From Saccharum officinarum (lineage: Eukaryota; Streptophyta; Magnoliopsida; Poales; Poaceae): 64,000 nt of DNA. The DNA lies in NCBI GenBank assembly GCA_020631735.1, contig CM036154.1, positions 673,093-737,092 of the forward strand, in the 5' to 3' direction. Position numbers and translations under genes: made by a program. A model generated the notes under the pieces. That model was not told the origin of the DNA. It ran no database searches and saw nothing but the letters and a program-made list of their open reading frames with translations. Positions 11,823-22,880 of this stretch are shown here, piece after piece; the stretch's first letter is position 1, and each line of letters starts with the position of its first letter.

Positions 11823-13182
11823 CATGAGTTCACAGTGATGTTTACCATTTTTTTCGCCACCGCAGCTCCGCCGCTCGCCGCTGCCGCCACCAGGCCATCT
11901 CCGGCCACGCCAGTCGCACCAACAGCATCGCTGCATCCTCACGCACCTCGTGAACCACCCAAGCCAGCTTGACTTCGCCTGGATCACCGCAGCCACCGCC
12001 TCCCGTGCTCAACTCCGGCGACTGCCCGCCATCCTCACCTTACCGTGGCCAGCCGCCTCCAGTGCCTCTCCGCTTCAACCGATCACGCCTCTGTGATCGT
12101 GGTACGCCCCTGATGCTCCCTGGCTAGTTAGTTTAAGCTTTGCACCTTTGTGTCGTCGAGTCGTCGGTCATCGTAGTTGCCGAGCCGCCACCGTCGTCGG
12201 TGAAGTGTCACCGGAGCTCGAACCGTGGGGCAAATTAGTAAAACGGAGTCGTGGGAAGGTGTAGTTGATGTTGGTCGGGTCAGTTGGTCGACCGAAGCCC
12301 CGGTCACCGGCCGGCCACCGCGCGGAGGTGAGTGAGCACGCGGGAGTGAGCGAGACTCGGGAGGTAGGCGATGATAGGCGGGGTCGGCCTGTCAGTGAGA
12401 GAGAACGGGAGAGTGAGCGCGCGCGGGCTGGGCCGCTTGCTGGGCCGCACGGGCAAGTGCGGGCGCGAGCACGCGGGTGCGCGCAAGCAGGCCGCTCAGT
12501 GGGCCGAGCCGGAAGGAGAGAAGAATCGGCCCGAGTTCGGTTTTTGTTTTTCTTTTTCAAAATTTTGAATAGTGCTACTATTTGTTTATTTCATTAAAAA
12601 TTGTGTAGAGTTCCAAAATTCATGAAAATTTTTATGTAGGCTTCTCAATGTATAAACTATCTAGGAAAAATGTTAAATGCTGAAATTGAGTACTTTGTAC
12701 AGTAGAATTAATTAGTTCTAATAAAGATTAAATGCAACTTCCATGAATTTTAATAATTAATTTATTAATCCAAAAATAATGAAATTTATTATGACACTGT
12801 TATAAATCATTCTTAATCCATAGAAAAAGTTTGAGCTTGATTAGGTAAAATTTGATTAACTTCTAATTATGTCCTAATTATTTAAATAATAAATAAATGT
12901 TAATTTGAGAACTTTAAGAGTTGTGTGTCTTTTTGATTGAGTGATGTCCTTAGGTCACTACCCTTTTGTGATCTTTGGCACCTTAATTCCATGTTTGAGC
13001 TCGTTAATAACTTGTTAGGTTAAAAGCTGGTATCGCTGGAATCGTCGCTACTAGTTAGTAGGTTTTCAGTTTGCGACTGTACCGCGAGGGAAGTTGTACT
13101 CCAGTCGTAACTCGTAGCATGTTATCATCAAGCATCATGTTTATCGTCGAGCATCATGTTAAAGCATGTTATGTGTTCATGT

Positions 13183-13303
13183 AGTCTCCGCTTTCGAAGA
13201 AGTCGAAGCCGTCGAGCCAGTCTCCGGAGAAGAGCGATCGTCGGTGGGTTTCGGACCTGACGTTGGAGTTCTCGGGTCTGAGTCAATCGTCATGTCCGAG
13301 CAA
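13183..13303 (+). other. Acidic ORF-like block in LTR-1
   Basis: Between a TAG/acceptor-like border and the conserved AGGCAAGCCCCGG, one frame stays open and encodes a Glu/Val/Ser-rich peptide (FEEVEAVEPVSGEERS...). The position matches acidic blocks at 46996-47145, 51021-51165 and 61515-61660 in the other LTRs. Coding status is unproven. Confidence 0.35.
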
Positions 13304-14238
13304 GGCAAGCCCCGGTGCATTTAAACCCTACCTTGAATTTTACAAATATTTTATTATTTATAATATGGTTTACTGCATTAAGTAATTAGGAGTTGAGTGA
13401 TAACCTAATTGCTGCATTATCATCCTTGATTATTGTGATATCAACCTTGATACCTATTTTACGGAAAATGCGTAGTATGCTTCGCTATGCTTAGAAGTTA
13501 AGCTTTTAAATGCAATGTTTATTTAGCCATGACGGCATATTGAAGGAATATTGAAATATGAGAATGAACTTGAAAGATCGGGCGGGTGGTTTGGCCACTG
13601 CTAACATGCATTGGGAAAGGAGTCTCAATGTAGTGTTTCCGCCTTGTCAGTTAAGGTCCGTTCGTTGTAAGCCTGTTGTGTTCAAGACTTTGCAACTAGC
13701 TTCATGCCTTGGGTAAGCCTAAAATGTTGGTGATTCCATTACGAGAACGTCTAACCTCGCACTGGGAGTGGAGAGATGGCGAGAGTAGCGTGTACCCTCG
13801 GGGCTAGAATTTGGTCGGGTTCGAGGAGTACTATACTCTCGGGTGACGATGGACACGTTCTTGTTTTGGGATATCTAAATGAGAGTTGATATATGCAAGA
13901 TTCGGTTCTACATATGTCGTGAAGTTAGAGATCCCCAGCTGGGTATAATCGGTTCGAATCGTCGTTGCTCCTCGGTTATGGAGACTTGATCACCTGACTT
14001 GCATCGTAGTTAAGAACTACAATTGAAAGAAAGAATGAGAAAGATTTTGATGATAATTACTTTGATCTAGATTAGGATCACTTAGATTTGGTTAATGAAC
14101 CATCAATGGTAAAAGTAAAATGTTGAAGATAAGGATCTACTTTAGTAAGCTTTTCTGCAAAGGAAAATCTTGATTCTAGAATACCCGTACCTTAATTCCC
14201 TAAAGCTAGCATGCCCTTGGAGTCTTTGTCTTAGTCGG

Positions 14239-14293
14239 GTAAGTCTTGTTGAGTACCCTCAAGTACTCAGGGTTTGTTAACCCCTTGTTGTAG
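14239..14293 (+). promoter_or_regulatory. GT...AG hairpin module, LTR-1 copy (55 nt)
   Basis: GTAAGTC is followed by the inverted repeat TGAGTAC/GTACTCA (7 bp, loop CCTCAA, 14250-14269) and by TTGTTGTAG. The same order and length recur in three other LTR copies in the window. It looks like a very short intron or a structured RNA element. Confidence 0.5.
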
Positions 14294-14408
14294 GTGCGGT
14301 TCATGAACAAGTCTGCTTCGAGCCTTGTTGCATGACCGTCGTGGTTGAAGAAAGCGACGACGAGTAGACTGTGTGGCCTTTGGGCAAGGCATCTCGCTTG
14401 TGTGTTGT

Positions 14409-14414
14409 AATAAA
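14409..14414 (+). terminator. Polyadenylation signal of LTR-1
   Basis: AATAAA lies in the U5-side part of the LTR, 116 bases after the hairpin module, in a T/A-rich context. It is a likely 3'-end signal of the element's transcript. Confidence 0.4.
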
Positions 14415-14699
14415 GTTAATATCGATACTTCTCTACTACTGGTTTGTAATAATGTTACATAAGGTTTGAAGTTTGAAAACTGGTTTGTAAACCTATATTA
14501 TTGTAAGACTTCCGCTACGTTACTCTGTTGAATATTTTGAATAAACTGTTGTAATATTGCAATACTCCTGTGATTGGATCCTGTTCGGAGGAAAGCAGGC
14601 CTTTTAAGTTATGGTGAACATAAGTACGACCATCAGAGGTCATTAAGGCAATGACGGGTACTTGTGGGCCATCATAATTAGGAGGTTCTGTGACAATGG

Positions 14700-14925
14700 G
14701 TGTGCGGCACAACGAATTGGCACTATAGAGGCGGCCGCGGCAGCAGATGTAGGCGCCCACGGCCGGTGAGCCGAGTTCGGGCGAATCCGCGGCGTGGTGG
14801 AGGCGGCCCTGCGGAATGAGCCCGGGCTGGCAGGCGGCACGGTGGAGGCGGATGTAGATGGTCGCGGCGTGCGACTGGCGGGGCGAGTTGTCCAGACGAA
14901 CGAATGCCCTGATTGTATCATTATC
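14700..14925 (-). pseudogene. Short open fragment of an unrecognised host-like gene
   Basis: On the minus strand a GC-rich frame stays open for about 70 codons and encodes AFVRLDNSPRQSHAATI followed by IRLHRAACQPG. It has the composition of grass exons and no start or splice context. It directly abuts the end of LTR-1, so it is probably an exon cut off by the insertion, or captured DNA. I do not recognise the family. Confidence 0.3.
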
Positions 14926-14930
14926 GTTTT

Positions 14931-16102
14931 AGATATATATTTTCACGAGATCTAAATAATTTGTTTGGGCTTCTCATGTCCCAAATTATCTGTTAGGATT
15001 TTCATCAAAAAAATTTAGCATATTAAATATATTTTCTATAGGATTATAGTTATAGTCTATCTTAGTTTTATTTTTAGAGTTTAAGAAGGAAACCTAGACT
15101 CTGACGATAATAATTAGTGAGGTAAAATGATTTTTTCCGTTCGTTCTCCTTGGCATCGATGGGAAGGCCTTCCGGCCCAGCACGGCGGTCTACCGGTTAG
15201 TAGGCTTGCCGAGCAAGGTCGAGACTGGAGAGCCCAGTAGCCCACTCAGAGCCTTTGAGAGGCGGCCGAACAGTCAGTAGCACCCTCCAAAAAAAAACAG
15301 CATGAGAGCTACTACAGCCTAGTAGGCGGAGCGTGAGCTGAGCAGTGACATCATCCTACCGATCGTCACTGCCACTGGCTACCGTCTCTCTCCAGTGGCC
15401 CAGCAGGCCAGCAGCGTCACACTCGTGCCGTCGTGCCAAGCCATCCCATTCTAGGTGGATTCGGACTTTCTGATCCACTATAGCCATTGATGCTTGATTC
15501 CAATTCCAACCCAAATAAAAACAGTACTACACGTCATCCTGAGCCATCGAGGAGCTGTTTGGTTCCGCGATTGCCGTCCGTAACGGTTCACTCTGCTATC
15601 GCATCACGTACAGCATTTTGTTTGGTTGCGCCAATCCGGAATCGATAACCGAGGGAAGGGATACGGGCCAGTGTCATTCGACTATTACTCCATGGAAAGC
15701 AAACCAAACAAAATGTTGCTTCACGTTGCAATGTACTCCTATGGATAGCACTGTTTTTCTGATTACGTTGCCGTTGCCGCCGCTGGACCTCTAAACCAAA
15801 GGCGTGCACAACGGACGGAGCACGGCGAACACAGTCTGGGAAAACGATCAGGCTGACAGGGTGCTGCTTCTCCACCACGCTTCCGATGCGTCCGTCGAAG
15901 GTATTGTATTGTACCGTAATGATAATAAAACCGGCCGGCGCTACGAGAAAGCGTGCAAGTGCAGCCCGTAGGACACTGCAGTAACCGCCGGCTCCCGCTT
16001 CCGGGAAACGCCCGCCTCCGTCCGTCGCGGCGGCGTAGCCTGCCGGGGGCGGCCAGCGGGCAGACCCTCCCTTCGCGGAACGACACGAGCACGCAGGTAC
16101 GG
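14931..16102. other. Intergenic DNA downstream of MKK10
   Basis: No gene is supported. Around 15550-15800 the sequence begins GAGCTGTTTGGTTC and ends near CTCTAAACCAAAGG. This could be an eroded MITE. The rest is unremarkable AT/GC-mixed spacer. Confidence 0.4.
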
Positions 16103-16285
16103 TGTGTTTAGTTCGCCAAAATTTTTGGTTTTGGGTACTGTAGTTTTTTTATTTTATTTGGTAATTACTGTTTAATCATGGACTAATTAGGTTTAAAAGA
16201 TTCGTCTCGTAATTTCACGGTGAACTGTGCAATTAGTTTTTTGTTTCGTCTACATTTAATATTTCATGCATCACGTCAAATGAAT
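16103..16285 (-). mobile_element. Truncated MITE of the GTTTAGTTC family
   Basis: GTGTTTAGTTCGCCAAAATT opens the copy, and the interior (ATCATGGACTAATTAGG, GATTCGTCTCGTAATTTC) matches the widespread grass MITE also seen intact at 33321-33545, in the opposite orientation. The right terminus is missing. The copy lies about 200 bp beyond the MKK10 stop codon. Confidence 0.6.
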
Positions 16286-16482
16286 GACTTAACAGCAATC
16301 TAGACAGCCAGCAGCTTCGCTGGGGGGAGGGGATCTTGTGAATTTCACGAACTTGTTGCCTCTGGGATTTGATGGATAAACTCGATGAACGAATGAAAAA
16401 GAAAAGAAAAGAAAAGGCTACGCACGTGGCGTAATTTATGTACACCTCAGCTCGTCCTATACCTCAGCGGCAGCCTTGTCTA

Positions 16483-17493
16483 TTATTGGTCGCGCTGCTC
16501 CGCCTCCGCGACGAGCGCAGCGAGCGCGTGCTGTGCGGCGGCGGCGTCCCGCTCGGCGACGAACGGGTGCTCCAGTAGCTCGGCCACCGACGCGCGCCGT
16601 CCGGCCTTCTTCTCGAGGCACCGCGCCACGAAGTCCCGGAACTCCTCCGACGCCGCGGCCGGCGGCTCCGGCGCCTCGCCGAAGCATATGGCGCACATGA
16701 GCGCGGCCCAATCCGGGCGCTGGCCCTCGGGCAGGAGAGGGAAGTGGCCCCGGTACAGCTCCAGGACGGCCACCCCGAGGCTCCACACGTCGGCGGCGTA
16801 GGGGTCGTAGTCGCCCGAGTACGCCTCCGGGTCGAACCGCTCGGGGGACATGTACGCCGCCGTGCCGACGTAGGACGCGCAGGGGTCCAGCCGCCGCCGC
16901 AGCACCTTGCCCGCGCCGAAGTCGGCGATCTTCACCTCGCCGCCGGCGCCCACGAGCAGGTTCGAAGGCTTCAGGTCGCGGTGCACGACGCGGAGCGCGT
17001 GGAGCGCGGCGAGCCCGAGGAGCGCCTGCCGCGCCACGGCGGCGATGGGCCGCTCCCCCATCGGGCGGCCCAGCCGGCGGAGCAGGCCCGAGAGGGAGCC
17101 CCCCGGCATGAGCTCCAGCGCCAGCGCCGCGGGCGCCTCCACGGCCCCGGCGGCGGCCGACGACGCCGACGGGATCACCGCGTGGAGGCGCACGACGTGG
17201 GGCGCGTCCGCGGCGAGCATGAGTATCTCGGCCTCGCGCGCCGCGGAGGTGTCCCCGTCCGCGAAGAGCTTGAGCGCGACCGGCTGCGCGGACCGCCGGT
17301 GCCGCGCCTTGTACACGGTGCCGCCGTTGCCGTGGCCGAGAACGGAGAGCCTCTCGTAGTCCGAGAGGCGCGCGTCGGAGGTGGAGGTGGACGGCGCGGC
17401 GGTGGGCTGCGGCTGCGGCGGCAGGCGCAGGGCGAAGTGGTCGAGCGGGAGGGTGAGGTGCGGCAGCTGGCGGCGCTGGCGGACGAGAGCCAT
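16483..17493 (-). CDS. MKK10: MAP kinase kinase, plant group D (MKK10-type), intronless
   Basis: The 336-residue protein starts at MALVRQRRQLPHLTLPL, the conserved start of group D MKKs. I preferred it to an upstream in-frame ATG at 17565 that adds 24 atypical residues. The N-terminus carries a basic-hydrophobic MAPK docking motif (R5-R8, then L13, L15, L17). Kinase landmarks are the glycine loop GHGNGG (53-58), K75 in VALKLF, HRDLKPSN (171-178), DFG (191-193) and YMSPER (214-219). In the activation loop (RLDPCAS, 201-207) the first position of the S/T-x5-S/T phosphorylation motif is Arg201, and only Ser207 remains. Loss of the canonical pair is typical of the MKK10 subgroup. These kinases act in the cytosol and nucleus, phosphorylate MAPKs and are linked to stress and defence signalling. 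Closest by recall is rice MKK10-2, but the number is not assignable here. Confidence 0.93.
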   Translation of the reverse strand: MALVRQRRQLPHLTLPLDHFALRLPPQPQPTAAPSTSTSDARLSDYERLSVLGHGNGGTVYKARHRRSAQPVALKLFADGDTSAAREAEILMLAADAPHVVRLHAVIPSASSAAAGAVEAPAALALELMPGGSLSGLLRRLGRPMGERPIAAVARQALLGLAALHALRVVHRDLKPSNLLVGAGGEVKIADFGAGKVLRRRLDPCASYVGTAAYMSPERFDPEAYSGDYDPYAADVWSLGVAVLELYRGHFPLLPEGQRPDWAALMCAICFGEAPEPPAAASEEFRDFVARCLEKKAGRRASVAELLEHPFVAERDAAAAQHALAALVAEAEQRDQ

Positions 17494-17590
17494 TGGCTTG
17501 TTGGACTCTGAGACAGCTGTGGGGTGAGGAGTTGCCGAGAGAGTTGAGGTGAGGAGGGGAGACAAGCAGTGACACGAGAGGAGCTTCTAT

Positions 17591-17597
17591 CTATATA
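17591..17597 (-). promoter_or_regulatory. TATA box of MKK10
   Basis: The minus strand reads TATATAG about 100 bases upstream of the MKK10 ATG at 17493, a normal distance in grasses. The G-rich transposon at 17681-18524 sits directly upstream and so replaces the distal promoter. Confidence 0.6.
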
Positions 17598-17680
17598 ATG
17601 GCCGGGGCAGGAGTGTGAGACGGGTGGATGACCCCGGTGGGTGAGAGTGGAGTTCGGTGGCGGCACCGTTGCATCTCCAC

Positions 17681-18524
17681 CAGGCAACGGGGACCCGATC
17701 CTCGATTCCCGGTGGGGAATTCCGGGGAGGGGGATGGGGAGAATTTAATCTCCACGGGGAAGAAAACGGAGGAAAACTTGTCCCCGTTGGGTCTGGCGGG
17801 GACGGGGACGATACAGCGTCCCCGTCCCCGATTCCCCGATACCCGCTTCGCACAGCGCTATGCCTCACACTCGCAGTATGCAATCTCGTCCGCTCGGCCC
17901 GTCATGGCCCATCACAGCCCACATATATGCCCTGCATATAAAAGCAGAAAACCTAAGTGTCCGCTCCCATCGATCCCTCCCCACTCCCCAGTCTCGCTCG
18001 CCACCGCAGCGCTGCTCGCTAGCGCCCTTCTGCGATCCCACGGTGCCCGCACTCTCTCGTCCATCCCGCCGCCACACATGCTCAGATCAAGAACTCGAGT
18101 ACTCGAGAAACTCTGCCATGCCGGTTGCTTCATCCTAGGCATTCGTGCGCGGCTCCCCACGACAACAGCGACGTCCGCGTCCGCGCACGGCTCCCATGGC
18201 GGCAGCGGCATCCACGCGCGGCTCCCTATGGCAGTAGCGGCGCCTGCGTCCGCGTGCGGCTCCCCAGGGTGGCAACGACATCCGCTCGCGGCTCCCCACG
18301 GCAGCAGCGGCACCCACGACATCGGCGGCGGCGTCTGCACAGGTCCCCTCTAGAAACGACGCGGGGACGGGGACCCGTCGGGAAAAATTCCCCGCACGGG
18401 GACGGGGATGGGGAGAAGACGTCCCCCGCGACCATTAACGGGGACGGGGATGGGGAATTTCTTCCCCCGCGGGGACGGGGATGGGGAAGCAAAACCTGAC
18501 GGGGAATTTCCCGTTGCCATCTTG
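17681..18524. mobile_element. G-rich hAT-like nonautonomous element upstream of MKK10
   Basis: The left end contains GGCAACGGGGACCCG and the right end, on the other strand, GATGGCAACGGG. Both ends carry repeats of GGGGACGGGGA (17690-17835 and 18358-18500). The terminal core matches that of the clear hAT MITE at 63202-63681. No target duplication is recognisable, so the borders are approximate. Inside are a + strand TATA-like CATATAAAAG (17935-17944) and a minisatellite, but no transposase. Confidence 0.55.
18147..18325. repeat. GC-rich minisatellite, about 5 units of 33-36 bp
   Basis: Units begin near 18147, 18183, 18216, 18252 and 18286, each with a CGCGGCTCCCCA-like start and a GGCAGCAGCGGCA-like middle. 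Unit lengths are near multiples of three, so open frames here are an effect of the repeat and not genes. Confidence 0.75.
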
Positions 18525-18841
18525 ACCCCTGGCCCGTGGCTTGGCTTATCATCTGCTACTATGCTGTGCGCGGTGCGCCCGCAGTCTGCGGTGCGCTATA
18601 ACCGTGCTACTGCTATGCATGTTAACAATGTCTGTCATGCCAACTGATTAGCTTATTCTTGGTATAATTTACAAAATGGCCTTTTGAGCGAGTATTTGGT
18701 ATCCGCAGTTGAGTTGGATAAGAACACGGGTCTTTTTGGATCTTAAAAAATATGAATGAGATTCAAACACTTGAATTCTATAATGATAATATAGAATTCA
18801 GCTATATGTCTCAAACCAACTATCGAAAGATTTTTACTATA

Positions 18842-19838
18842 GAGCAAAATTCATCGTTGGTCCTTGAACTTAGCAGACGGTGCGTCCCTAAATTTGGTTG
18901 ACGGTATCACTCAGGTCCCTAAACTTTCAAGATGATCACCGCAGGTCCCCTGTCCCTAAACTTTTAAGGTGATCACCGCAGGTCCTTAAACTTGGCAAGC
19001 AGTGTCATCTGTGTCCAAATATAACAATATTAAAATTTACCTATAGTATTAAACATTTTATCTATTAAAAGTTACTTCTAATTTTAGTATTATTTTAAAA
19101 GTTTTAATAGTAGTATTATGGAATTAACTTTTCTCCGTTATAAATACTGTAACATTATTATTAAAACTTTTAATACTATAATACTATTATTAAAAGCTCT
19201 AATACTATAATGCTACTGTTAAAAGTAGCATAGTATTATAGTATTAATAATAGAGAAAAGTTACTTCTATAATACTACTATTAAAACTTTTAAAATAATA
19301 CTAAAATTAGAAGTAACTTTTAATACTATAGGAATTTTAATATTATTATTTTAATACTATTGATACATAAATATTAAATTAGTTTTTGTATTTTTCTATT
19401 TTAGTTTAAACTTAATATATTTGTTGTTGTAAATTATTTTAATACTTTAATTTATTTTTTGCTGATGTAAATTTTTTTATATAATTTATATTTGCATGAT
19501 AAATATTATATAAATAATTATTGATTAACTCTCACATGTTGGATCCACGTCTAACATACAGTCAGCGTGCCATGCCAGCTTATAGAGTAGGCTAGACCAC
19601 ATTTAGACAGGGATGATACCGCTTGCCAAATTTATGGACTTGCGGTGATTATCTTGAAAGTTTAGAGACCGAAATAACACCGCCGGCAAGTTTAGAACCT
19701 GCGGTGATCACATTGAAAGTTCATGGACCTGGATAACACCGTTTGCCAAGTTTAGGGACCCATAGGTATCACTTTAGAAGTTCAGGGACCTAGATGACAC
19801 CGCCGGCCAAGTTCAAGGACCAGAGGTGAATTTTGCTC
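18842..19838. mobile_element. Mutator-like MITE (997 bp) with 9-bp target duplication
   Basis: The terminal inverted repeat GAGCAAAATTCA...GGTCCTTGAACTT is matched at the right end by its complement. The 9-bp direct repeat TTTACTATA flanks both sides (18833-18841 and 19839-19847), the size used by Mutator-like elements. Both arms contain several copies of an 'aggtccctaaacttt' motif with 'gatgatcaccgc'. The AT-rich centre (about 19060-19330) is a second, long internal palindrome. No coding sequence is present. Confidence 0.85.
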
Positions 19839-19847
19839 TTTACTATA

Positions 19848-22190
19848 CAAAAGTAATAATCACTATAAGAATGAGATCCAAACACTCTTCATCATTTTAC
19901 CAAAATTTAGATTCTACAATCACTACCTAGCCGTTTAGTTACTCCTGTTAATATTGCATTGCATTAGAGATTATGCAGCATACTCTTAATTTAATGACAT
20001 CCCTCTTTGAAACTAAGTATGCCATCATCATTTTTACTAAGGACATCCAACAAGTTTCTTGGAATTTTGCTATATATGTCGTATTGCCATTCATCGTGGT
20101 AAAAACTTTTTGAAGTCTTGACCATATTGTGGAGTTGTAATCACTATTCTTTGGTGTACGCCACTTTAAATTAGGATAGACAAAGTGACAAAAAAACCTC
20201 TGAATTGCCAAAACATCAGTTTGGATAGACAAAGAATTTAAACACGTCAAGACGCCATTGTATAGTATAATAGGTTTTCTGAAATACCAATAAACTGGAT
20301 GTACGTAGTAGATCTGATTTTTTTTTTGCGAATGCTGAAAGTTGGTTTTTATATAAACTTGCAATGGAAATTCCCTTTTGTTTTTACATAATGAAGCACT
20401 TTTGCATGTTGGTATATGGATATTGAAACCAGTAGTGACCGTCATACCGAGGCATGCCACTCTTTTCCATTTCCAAGGTAGAGAAACGCCCTGGGAGGTG
20501 GCTATAGGCCAATGGTCTAGTTTTTGGTAAAGAACAAAGAACTAATCTAGGATACCACATGCATGTTACATGTGTAGGAAGCTCCTAAATAAATAGAGAA
20601 ATTACCACAAACGCTCTTGCCGACCGATGGGTCCACTAATAAGTCACGCAACATTTTCCATGCAGGCATATACTCACAAAAATGTACACGTCCCACCTCA
20701 CCAAAGCCACGCTCTAACGGAGCAATTTAGGTGCCTTTTGCATTGCATTAAGGTTCGGGATTTTGTCCATTAGCCACACTTCCCTTCTAAGTCTTCTAAG
20801 TCACCAATCACGTGCCACATTAGCACGGACTAAGAACAAGAAATCTCCTTTCGTAATCTACATCGTGCCAACCAAAATTAGGCCGTCCAGCGCCGGCTGC
20901 GGTCCTCCGGTGCCTTCCGTTTCTTTCCATCTTCCGGGTCCCGATCTGGTACGGTCCATTCCAGGCGGCAGTCACGAGCCGATTCTGGCGAGCGGACCCT
21001 ATAAAAAGAGACGGCAGCGAGAAAACGTGGGGAGGAGGGCGAGGTGAAGCGAAGGCGTACGGTGAAACTGGGCCACGGTGGCAGGAAGACGGGGAGAAAT
21101 TTCCAAACGCCAGGCCGCGATTGGGAATAGGGGATGGGGATCTGGGGTTCTGGGGCGCGGGAGGGACCCGCGCGGGAGCCTAGTGGCTCTGGCTCTGCGA
21201 CAGCGACGCGCGGGTGACTCGCTCGACCAAGCTCGTTTGGATAATACTTAAAAAAAATCTTATGAAACAAGTTATATATCTTATCTTACCTTAAATTTTT
21301 TTTCTAACATTTACCTTAAAATTGTGATTTGGCTCATTCGCCACGAAAGAAAGTGTTGATCGATTTTGGATTTTCCTCTCCTTTACGAAACGATGTTGAA
21401 GGGTGATGTTTTCTACTGTTATTGGACTTGAAAGACTCGATGAGGCGATGAGGCTTTCCTGAGATCTTCCACCCGAAATTCTCCAGATATAGAATAGAAA
21501 AACACAAAAAGTATAATTTATTTGCTCCTCGATACTAAAATATTGTCCAAGCCCACGCTGTAAAGCAATCGCTCCACACTCGTCTCTCATCAGCAAGGCC
21601 TCTATCCTTTTCTAATTCATCACTGTCCTTGTCATCTCTCATTTTCCATTGCCAACGGTTGCCATAAGCAAAACCCCATGACGCACGACTTGTTCGTGAT
21701 AAGATACACGTCCCTGTCCGTCCCGGTTTTATTTTATGACACCCTTTCACCTGTCGCCGTCTCGCTCAGCCTTTTGCGGAGGAATATAAAACTGATACCT
21801 TGGCAAGCAACCGAGCCCACGTGATGGAACGGTATACGCCCGCCCGCACGGGACAACGCAGGCGGCGGTAGCGCGGATCCTTCCCGACCCCTCCGCTACT
21901 CCATTTTCCGCGACCGCCGGTTCCTGCCGCCTTCGACTTGCCGCTTGCCGGCCTTGCAAGTTGCAACTGCAACCTTCCTCGTGCGCGCGCGGCGGCGCGC
22001 CCAATTCCGTTAGAGATCTGGGCCTCTCTGCAATCCTGTGCGCTGGCCGGCCGTTTGCGTCAGTCACTGCTCACTTGCTCAGTGTGCCTGCAGCCACTAG
22101 TGTGCTGGGTGGGAGTACGTCAGACGGCATTTACCAACACCAAAAAAAAAAGAAAAATATTTGCATCGTGCTTGTGATTTAGATCATTAT
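19848..22190. other. Intergenic DNA, no supported gene
   Basis: A 170-codon minus-strand frame at 19948-20460 is AT-rich, has no recognisable domain and is probably chance. A GC-rich segment at 20880-21230 carries a + strand TATA-like CCTATAAAAAG (20998-21008) and looks like a promoter and leader cut off from any coding sequence. A similar orphan promoter-like segment with AATATAAAAC lies at 21783-21792. Neither is followed by an ORF worth calling. Confidence 0.45.
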
Positions 22191-22303
22191 CCTGTTCGGC
22201 TGCCCTTATCAGCACGGCTTATCAGCCGTGGTACAGTGTTTTTCTTTCACAACAAAACAGTCATAGCCGACTTATAAGCCGCAGAAACTGTCTGCCGAAC
22301 AGG
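22191..22303. mobile_element. Small foldback MITE with CCTGTTCGGC termini
   Basis: CCTGTTCGGC (22191-22200) is exactly complemented by GCCGAACAGG (22294-22303). The interior has the CTTATAAGCC-type motif common to this abundant grass MITE family. A target duplication is not clear. Confidence 0.6.
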
Positions 22304-22516
22304 GTGCATGTTTGGCATGACTGCTCAGACTCCTTGGTACAGACTGCCCAACGGACCTCCGCCAGGCAGCAACATCTAACCTGGGCGTGGATGCGTGGCC
22401 CAGGCGTGGTTCTCAGGAGGAGAACCAAACACGCCCACAATGCACGGCGGACCGGTAAAATTAAAATCATAGTTCATTTTTAAACGAGAGAACAATAGAT
22501 CCTTCCTAGAGTGTAT

Positions 22517-22616
22517 AGCCTGTTCCCAGACCAGCCAGCTATTCAGCAGTGTTTTTCTCTCAAAAAATCAACCAGATCAGCCAAATCAGCTAGATTTCAA
22601 CTCAAGCGAACGGGCT
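22517..22616. mobile_element. Second, eroded copy of the CCTGTTC MITE family
   Basis: AGCCTGTTC at the left pairs with GAACGGGCT at the right. The interior is CAGTGTTTTTCTCTC followed by repeated CAGCCAAATCAGC-like motifs. One pairing position is mutated. Confidence 0.5.
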
Positions 22617-22880
22617 CACAGAAGAAACAGAATTAGAGTTGCTTAAAGCTTTACCAAACGAGACCTTAGGGTGTGATGCTAAGTACCTGCTAAACACATC
22701 AAGTTACTGATTGTATTAGTTAATTAATTTATACTCAGAACAGTACACCGGTACCGAAATGTCTCATGCCACTAAGCAAACCGAAATGTTTTCCAGAACG
22801 GTAGTACTAGTAGTATTTACAAGTACAGTATTTCGTAATCACAACTGGTATTAATTTTCAGGGCTATCAACCAGGGATTA

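Larger units (their letters stand above)
10622..14695 (+). repeat. 3' LTR of the decayed chromodomain gypsy element (LTR-1, 4074 bp)
   Basis: It starts TGTAACACCCC after the polypurine tract and ends GGTTCTGTGACA. These ends are homologous to those of the LTRs at 44650, 48787 and 59281. It is laid out in the same order as those LTRs: an AT-rich first kilobase, a GC-rich segment (about 11690-12530), an AT-rich segment, an acidic ORF-like block ending in GGCAAGCCCCGG (13304 on), and a GT...AG hairpin module at 14239-14293. The matching 5' LTR is hidden by the gap at 6286, so no target duplication can be read. Confidence 0.85.

Noticed and set aside
16744..17511. Long plus-strand frame (255 codons)
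   Set aside because: It is the complement shadow of the MKK10 kinase gene, whose conserved motifs are all on the minus strand.
19948..20460. 170-codon minus-strand frame
   Set aside because: AT-rich, no recognisable domain, no promoter or splice context; probably chance.
20998..21270. Promoter of an expressed gene
   Set aside because: A TATA-like sequence and GC-rich leader exist, but no start codon with a meaningful frame follows. It is kept only as a remark in the intergenic entry.
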